Of a stretch of 10,719 nt of DNA, positions 7,098 through 10,719 are shown in pieces. A model generated the notes under the pieces. That model ran no database searches. It was given only the letters and a program-made list of their open reading frames with translations, and was not told the origin of the DNA. The position numbers and the translations under genes are program-made. The first letter of the stretch is position 1. Each line of letters begins with the position of its first letter. Where the stretch lies: assembly GCA_030619345.1 (NCBI GenBank), contig JAUXBO010000055.1, positions 1-10,719 of the forward strand, read 5' to 3'. Source of the DNA: Candidatus Zixiibacteriota bacterium. Lineage in GTDB: Bacteria > Zixibacteria > MSB-5A5 > GN15 > FEB-12.

Positions 7098-7121
7098 CTC
7101 TCGCTCGTCCTCTATTTATCC

Positions 7122-7150
7122 TTGTCAAAGAGAGCCTTATTCGCTACCAT
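7122..7150 (+). promoter_or_regulatory. Probable promoter of the nucleotidyltransferase-metK-ahcY operon
   Basis: TTGTCA at 7122-7127 matches the -35 consensus at 5 of 6 positions. It is followed after exactly 17 nt by TACCAT at 7145-7150, a 4/6 match to TATAAT that keeps the key first two and last bases. The start of transcription would fall near 7157, giving a leader of about 19 nt that contains a GAGAGAG ribosome binding site at 7165-7171. The leader is too short for a SAM riboswitch. Confidence 0.5.
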
Positions 7151-7175
7151 ACAAAAAATTCTTTGAGAGAGTTAA

Positions 7176-8171
7176 GTGAAAGTAATTATTCCAGTTGCCG
7201 GGATCGGCAAGCGGCTTAAACCACACACCGACAGCCTTCCCAAACCGCTGCTTACCGTAGCAGGACAGACCATTCTCGATCATGTTCTGCAGCCGCTCAA
7301 CGATATTGAAGTCGAAGAGCTGATGTTGGTGATCGGCTACAAGGGGGAGCTGATCCGAGAATACGTCGATAAGAATTATAATTTCAACATGCGTTACATT
7401 GAGCAGGAGAAACTGCTTGGTCTCGGGTACGCGCTCAATCTCGCCATCCGGGATATGGATGACGGACCCCTGCTGATTATTCTTGGTGACACGATTGTGG
7501 AATGCGACTTGAGTGAGTTTGTTGGTGCTGGAGATTATGTTCTCGGCCTTCGAGGAGTGCCTGATCCGCAGCGATTCGGAGTCGCCGAAATTGAAAACGG
7601 TTATATTACCAATCTTGAGGAAAAACCAGCGCATCCAAAAAGCAACTTGGGATTGATCGGGCTCTACTATTTTTCGGATTCATCTCGGCTAAAGCAACTG
7701 CTTGCTCGGCATGTTGATTCAGGGAAACTCACCAGCGGTGAGATTCAATTTACCGACGCTCTCCAGGAGATGATCCAGGCCGGTACGAAGTTTGTGCCCC
7801 ATACGGTCGGCGGCTGGTTTGATTGCGGCACGGTGCGAACGCTGATTGAAGCTAACGGGACTTTTTTGTCCAGAATGGAACAACCAGAGGCCCCCATTGG
7901 CAGCACGTATATCGAACCGATTTATGTCGCTCCCGACGCGGTAGTTCTCAATTCCATTCTCGGTCCCAACGTAACTATCGAATCCGGAGCCAGAGTGGAG
8001 AATTCGATTTTGAAAAATAGTATCGTTAACGCTGGAGCAACGGTGAAAAATATCGTAAGCGAGAGTTCGATTTTCGGACGCAACTCTCAAGTTCAGGGCC
8101 AACCTCAGATTCTCAATATCGGGCAGGAATCCCGGATGACAGTTGAGGTCAAGGCTAAGGTTGACGAATAA
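7176..8171 (+). CDS. Sugar-1-phosphate nucleotidyltransferase with left-handed beta-helix domain
   Basis: Such enzymes join a sugar 1-phosphate to an NTP, giving an NDP-sugar and pyrophosphate for polysaccharide or glycoconjugate synthesis. The 331-residue protein opens with the family signature: GIGKRL at 9-14, the Pro-Lys-Pro of SLPKPLL at 20-26 and catalytic Lys23. LGDT with the metal-binding Asp105 follows, and GGWFDCGT at 212-219 (Trp214, Asp216) matches the GxWxDxGT motif of glucose-1-phosphate thymidylyltransferases. From about residue 242 to 310, short repeats with spaced Ile/Val (such as NSILGPNVTIESGARVENSI) indicate a left-handed beta-helix, as in GlmU-like and archaeal two-domain nucleotidyltransferases. 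The exact sugar and nucleotide cannot be read from sequence; dTTP or UTP with glucose or N-acetylglucosamine are the likely choices. The GTG start at 7176 has a GAGAG ribosome binding site and immediately precedes MKVIIPVAG. metK follows after 23 nt; a biochemical link to the methyl cycle is not obvious. Confidence 0.92.
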   Translation: MKVIIPVAGIGKRLKPHTDSLPKPLLTVAGQTILDHVLQPLNDIEVEELMLVIGYKGELIREYVDKNYNFNMRYIEQEKLLGLGYALNLAIRDMDDGPLLIILGDTIVECDLSEFVGAGDYVLGLRGVPDPQRFGVAEIENGYITNLEEKPAHPKSNLGLIGLYYFSDSSRLKQLLARHVDSGKLTSGEIQFTDALQEMIQAGTKFVPHTVGGWFDCGTVRTLIEANGTFLSRMEQPEAPIGSTYIEPIYVAPDAVVLNSILGPNVTIESGARVENSILKNSIVNAGATVKNIVSESSIFGRNSQVQGQPQILNIGQESRMTVEVKAKVDE

Positions 8172-8182
8172 AAGTGATTGGT

Positions 8183-8187
8183 AGGAG
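8183..8187 (+). promoter_or_regulatory. Shine-Dalgarno sequence of metK
   Basis: AGGAG lies 7 nt before the ATG at 8195 within the 23-nt gap after the nucleotidyltransferase stop codon. It supports this start, which also aligns with the expected N-terminus of MetK. The gap is too small for a separate SAM-responsive riboswitch. Confidence 0.75.
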
Positions 8188-8194
8188 AAAATAA

Positions 8195-9358
8195 ATGGCG
8201 AGTGGGAATTTCCTGTTTACTTCGGAGTCAGTAACCGAGGGACACCCGGATAAACTGTGTGACCGCATTTCGGACGAAGTACTCGATGCGGTATTGAGAC
8301 AGGACAAGATGGGACGAGTGGCCTGCGAATCATTCGTAACGGCCGGTCTCGTAATTGTCGGGGGTGAGATTACGACAAAGGCATATGTCGATATCAATCA
8401 AGTGGTGCGAGGGGCCATCAAAGATATTGGTTATGTCGACAGCTCGCTCGGGTTTTCGTACGATTCCTGCGCCATTCTCAACGCTATAGGTTCGCAGTCG
8501 CCCGATATTGCCCAGGGTGTGGATACCGGCGGTGCCGGTGATCAAGGCCTGATGTCAGGCTATGCCTGCCGGGAGACCAAAGAGCTGATGCCTATGCCTA
8601 TAATGCTGGCCCACAAACTAACTCGCCGACTGGCTGAACTTCGAAAGAAAAACAAGCTACCATATTTGTTGCCGGACGGAAAATCGCAGGTTACGCTGGA
8701 GTACCGTGACAGCAAACCGTTTCGGGTCAATACTGTAGTTCTCTCTACTCAGCATACCAAGGATATTCTGGAGCGAATCGGCAAAAAGATAACGAAAAAA
8801 TCACGTGAAGAGATTATCGACAGAGTGATAATACCGGTCGTCCCCAAGCAACTGATGGACAACAAAACAAAAATCTACGTGAACCCGACCGGTAAATTTG
8901 TTGTCGGTGGTCCAAAGTCCGATGCCGGGGTGACCGGTCGCAAGATTATCGTCGATACCTACGGTGGTATGACCTCGCACGGCGGTGGTGCATTTTCCGG
9001 CAAGGACCCCACCAAGGTCGACCGCTCGGCCAGTTACATGGCGCGTTATATCGCCAAAAACGTGGTTGCCTCCGGTCTGGCCGATAAGTGTACGATTCAA
9101 ATTGCCTACGCTATCGGTATTACCAAACCAGTTTCGCTTATGGTCTTCACCGATCGTACCAACGAAGTACCCGAAGAGCGGATTGTGCAGTTGATAAATA
9201 AGCATTTCGATTTGACCCCGCTTGGAATTATCAAGAGCCTTAAACTTCGCCGACCGATTTACAGTCTCACCTCGGCCTACGGACATTTTGGCCGTACCGA
9301 GAATGAGTTTACCTGGGAAAAGACAGACAAAGCCAAACTGTTGGCAAAGGATGCATAA
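8195..9358 (+). CDS. metK: S-adenosylmethionine synthetase
   Basis: MetK converts methionine and ATP to S-adenosylmethionine, phosphate and pyrophosphate in the cytoplasm. The 387-residue length is usual for the bacterial enzyme. Visible hallmarks are FTSESVTEGHPDK at 8-20 (His17, Asp19, Lys20 at the ATP triphosphate), the first signature GAGDQGLM at 113-120, GRKIIVDTYGG at about 248-258, and the second signature GGGAFSGKD at 263-271 with Lys270 and Asp271. The conserved Phe usually following GAGDQGLM is Ser121 here (SGYA rather than FGYA), a small departure that should not remove catalytic residues. The C-terminal YGHFGR is also typical. The gene has a good ribosome binding site and is followed by ahcY after 2 nt, so SAM synthesis and SAH removal are made from one transcript. 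Confidence 0.98.
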   Translation: MASGNFLFTSESVTEGHPDKLCDRISDEVLDAVLRQDKMGRVACESFVTAGLVIVGGEITTKAYVDINQVVRGAIKDIGYVDSSLGFSYDSCAILNAIGSQSPDIAQGVDTGGAGDQGLMSGYACRETKELMPMPIMLAHKLTRRLAELRKKNKLPYLLPDGKSQVTLEYRDSKPFRVNTVVLSTQHTKDILERIGKKITKKSREEIIDRVIIPVVPKQLMDNKTKIYVNPTGKFVVGGPKSDAGVTGRKIIVDTYGGMTSHGGGAFSGKDPTKVDRSASYMARYIAKNVVASGLADKCTIQIAYAIGITKPVSLMVFTDRTNEVPEERIVQLINKHFDLTPLGIIKSLKLRRPIYSLTSAYGHFGRTENEFTWEKTDKAKLLAKDA

Positions 9359-9360
9359 CT

Positions 9361-10620
9361 ATGGCTGTAAAATCTCATATCAAAGATATAAAGTTAGCTA
9401 AACAGGGTAAAGACAGGATCGAATGGGCTGAGCGTAGCATGCCTGTTTTACGTTCCATCAGGGAGAGATTCACAAAAGAGAAACCACTTCGCGGCATCAA
9501 CATGGCCTGTTGCCTTCATGTCACTACCGAAACGGCCAACCTGATGCGCACACTCAAAGTAGGCGGAGCCAATGCCGCCCTCTGTGCCTCGAACCCGCTC
9601 TCAACCCAGGATGATACCGCCGCCGCGCTGGTCAAAGAGTATGGAATTTCCGTGTTTGCGATTCACGGCGAAGATAACAAAACATACTACAAGCACATTC
9701 ATCAGGCGCTCGATTTCAAGCCGCAGATCACTATGGACGACGGCGCCGATCTGGTTTCCACCTTGCACAAAGAGCGCCGGGAACTTCTCGGTACTATCTT
9801 GGCCGGGACCGAAGAAACCACCACCGGTGTTATCCGTCTTAAAGCGATGGCTGCCGACAATGCCCTGGAGTTTGCCGTGGTTGCGGTCAACGACAGCAAA
9901 ACCAAGCATATGTTTGACAATCGGTATGGGACCGGCCAGTCAACGCTCGATGGAATTATCCGCGCCACCAACATGCTGATCGCTGGTGCCAACGTGGTGA
10001 TTGCCGGGTATGGCTGGTGTGGCCGCGGGCTGGCAATCCGAGCTAAGGGGATGGGCGCCCACGTGATCATCACTGAAGTAGACTCGGTAAAAGCGCTCGA
10101 AGCAGTCATGGATGGATTTCAGGTGATGCCGATGGCCAAAGCCGCACCCAAAGGTGATCTGTTTATTACTGTCACCGGCGATCTCAATGTTGTCCGGTTG
10201 GAGCATGTCAAAAAGATGAAAGAGGGCGCAATCGTGTGTAACTCGGGACATTTCAATGCCGAGATCGAACTTCCAAAAATCTATAAGGCTGCTTCTAAAA
10301 GAAAAACCGTGCGACCTCAGACGGAAGAAATCACAATCGATGGTAAGAAAGTTTATATATTGGCCGAGGGTCGTTTGATTAATCTGGCGGCTGCTGAGGG
10401 ACATCCGGCCATGGTCATGGATATGTCGTTTGCCAATCAGGCACTGGCTTCGGAGTTTGTGATGAAGAACCACAAGACGTTTGAGAATCGCGTCTACGTG
10501 TTGCCGGAGAAAGTTGATCTTGATCTGGCTCTGATAAAACTAAAGTCGATGGGTGTATCAATTGATCGTTTGACTCCCGAGCAGAAAAAATACCTCGCCT
10601 CATGGGAGATGGGGACCTGA
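9361..10620 (+). CDS. ahcY: Adenosylhomocysteinase (S-adenosylhomocysteine hydrolase)
   Basis: AhcY reversibly hydrolyses S-adenosylhomocysteine to adenosine and homocysteine using bound NAD, relieving product inhibition of methyltransferases. The 419-residue protein shows the key residues: His53 and Thr55 (CLHVTTETA), Asp126/Asp127, Glu152 in EETTTGV, Lys182, Asp186 and Asn187 in the TKHMFDNRYG stretch, the NAD-binding GYGWCGRG at 216-223, His297 in NSGHFNAE and His348 in EGHPAMVMDMSFANQ. It is shorter than the 430-470-residue eukaryote/proteobacterial type and ends EMGT without the usual C-terminal KYRY motif, so it looks like the compact archaeal/Thermotoga-type enzyme. The C-terminus normally contributes to NAD binding in the neighbouring subunit, so cofactor preference may differ. 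AAAGGA at 9346-9351, within the end of metK, serves as the ribosome binding site; the gap between the genes is 2 nt. The homocysteine formed is the substrate for methionine synthase, which is not in this window. Confidence 0.97.
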   Translation: MAVKSHIKDIKLAKQGKDRIEWAERSMPVLRSIRERFTKEKPLRGINMACCLHVTTETANLMRTLKVGGANAALCASNPLSTQDDTAAALVKEYGISVFAIHGEDNKTYYKHIHQALDFKPQITMDDGADLVSTLHKERRELLGTILAGTEETTTGVIRLKAMAADNALEFAVVAVNDSKTKHMFDNRYGTGQSTLDGIIRATNMLIAGANVVIAGYGWCGRGLAIRAKGMGAHVIITEVDSVKALEAVMDGFQVMPMAKAAPKGDLFITVTGDLNVVRLEHVKKMKEGAIVCNSGHFNAEIELPKIYKAASKRKTVRPQTEEITIDGKKVYILAEGRLINLAAAEGHPAMVMDMSFANQALASEFVMKNHKTFENRVYVLPEKVDLDLALIKLKSMGVSIDRLTPEQKKYLASWEMGT

Positions 10621-10719
10621 ACAGGATTCCGAAGAGCCTTGAGATGTGTTACTTGAAGGTCAATATATGAGCTGAGATTCATTCTGTGCCAATTTTGGCT
10701 ATGAATCGTATATCAAGCA
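10621..10719. other. Downstream noncoding end of window
   Basis: The last 99 nt show no clear terminator hairpin, no T-tract and no convincing start of a further gene. An ATG at 10701 stays open for six codons to the window edge but has no ribosome binding site, so I do not call it. Confidence 0.4.

Noticed and set aside
7125..7166. Inverted repeat TCAAAG / CTTTGA before the nucleotidyltransferase as a terminator or riboswitch
   Set aside because: The arms are only 6 bp with a 30-nt loop and no T-tract follows. The predicted leader is too short for a SAM riboswitch.
7137..7634. Minus-strand ORF of 165 codons
   Set aside because: It overlaps the nucleotidyltransferase catalytic region and the promoter region, and its translation shows no family motif.
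9940..10473. Minus-strand ORF of 177 codons within ahcY
   Set aside because: It is antisense to a highly conserved enzyme, and its open frame is explained by the codon use of the + strand gene.

Overview
All genes in this window lie on the + strand. The sequence looks like a chromosomal stretch of a Gram-negative bacterium, probably from a poorly cultured FCB-like lineage (Zixibacteria or a relative). That placement is inferred from two probable lipoproteins, moderate GC and the unfamiliar envelope proteins; 16S rRNA or marker-gene phylogeny would be needed to settle it. I see no tRNA, rRNA, CRISPR array, transposase or phage gene.

Layout. (1) 11-1690: a large exported protein of unknown function, probably a lipoprotein, whose 5' end may lie outside the window. 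(2) 1800-2747: a Ser/Thr-kinase-fold protein with a damaged catalytic loop (HGN in place of HRD) and a C-terminal membrane anchor, likely a pseudokinase. (3) 2945-7097: five tightly packed genes of unknown function. They alternate a protein with a soluble domain held between two membrane helices, a polytopic membrane protein, a second protein of the first kind, a second polytopic protein, and finally a lipoprotein. The two soluble-domain proteins share layout and a GG(L/M)KG motif just before their last helix, so they may be ancient paralogues forming an uncharacterised envelope complex. This is the best candidate for an undescribed system. (4) 7176-10620: a sugar-1-phosphate nucleotidyltransferase followed by metK and ahcY, preceded by a plausible promoter. 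MetK makes S-adenosylmethionine and AhcY removes the S-adenosylhomocysteine left after methyl transfer, so these two form the core of the activated-methyl cycle.

Regulation visible in the sequence: a near-consensus sigma70-type promoter lies directly in front of the five-gene membrane cluster and would give an almost leaderless mRNA. A second promoter lies in front of the nucleotidyltransferase-metK-ahcY operon. Inside the membrane cluster the genes are 4-24 nt apart or overlap (TTGA stop/start overlap at 5336-5339), which suggests co-transcription and translational coupling. No convincing rho-independent terminator was found.
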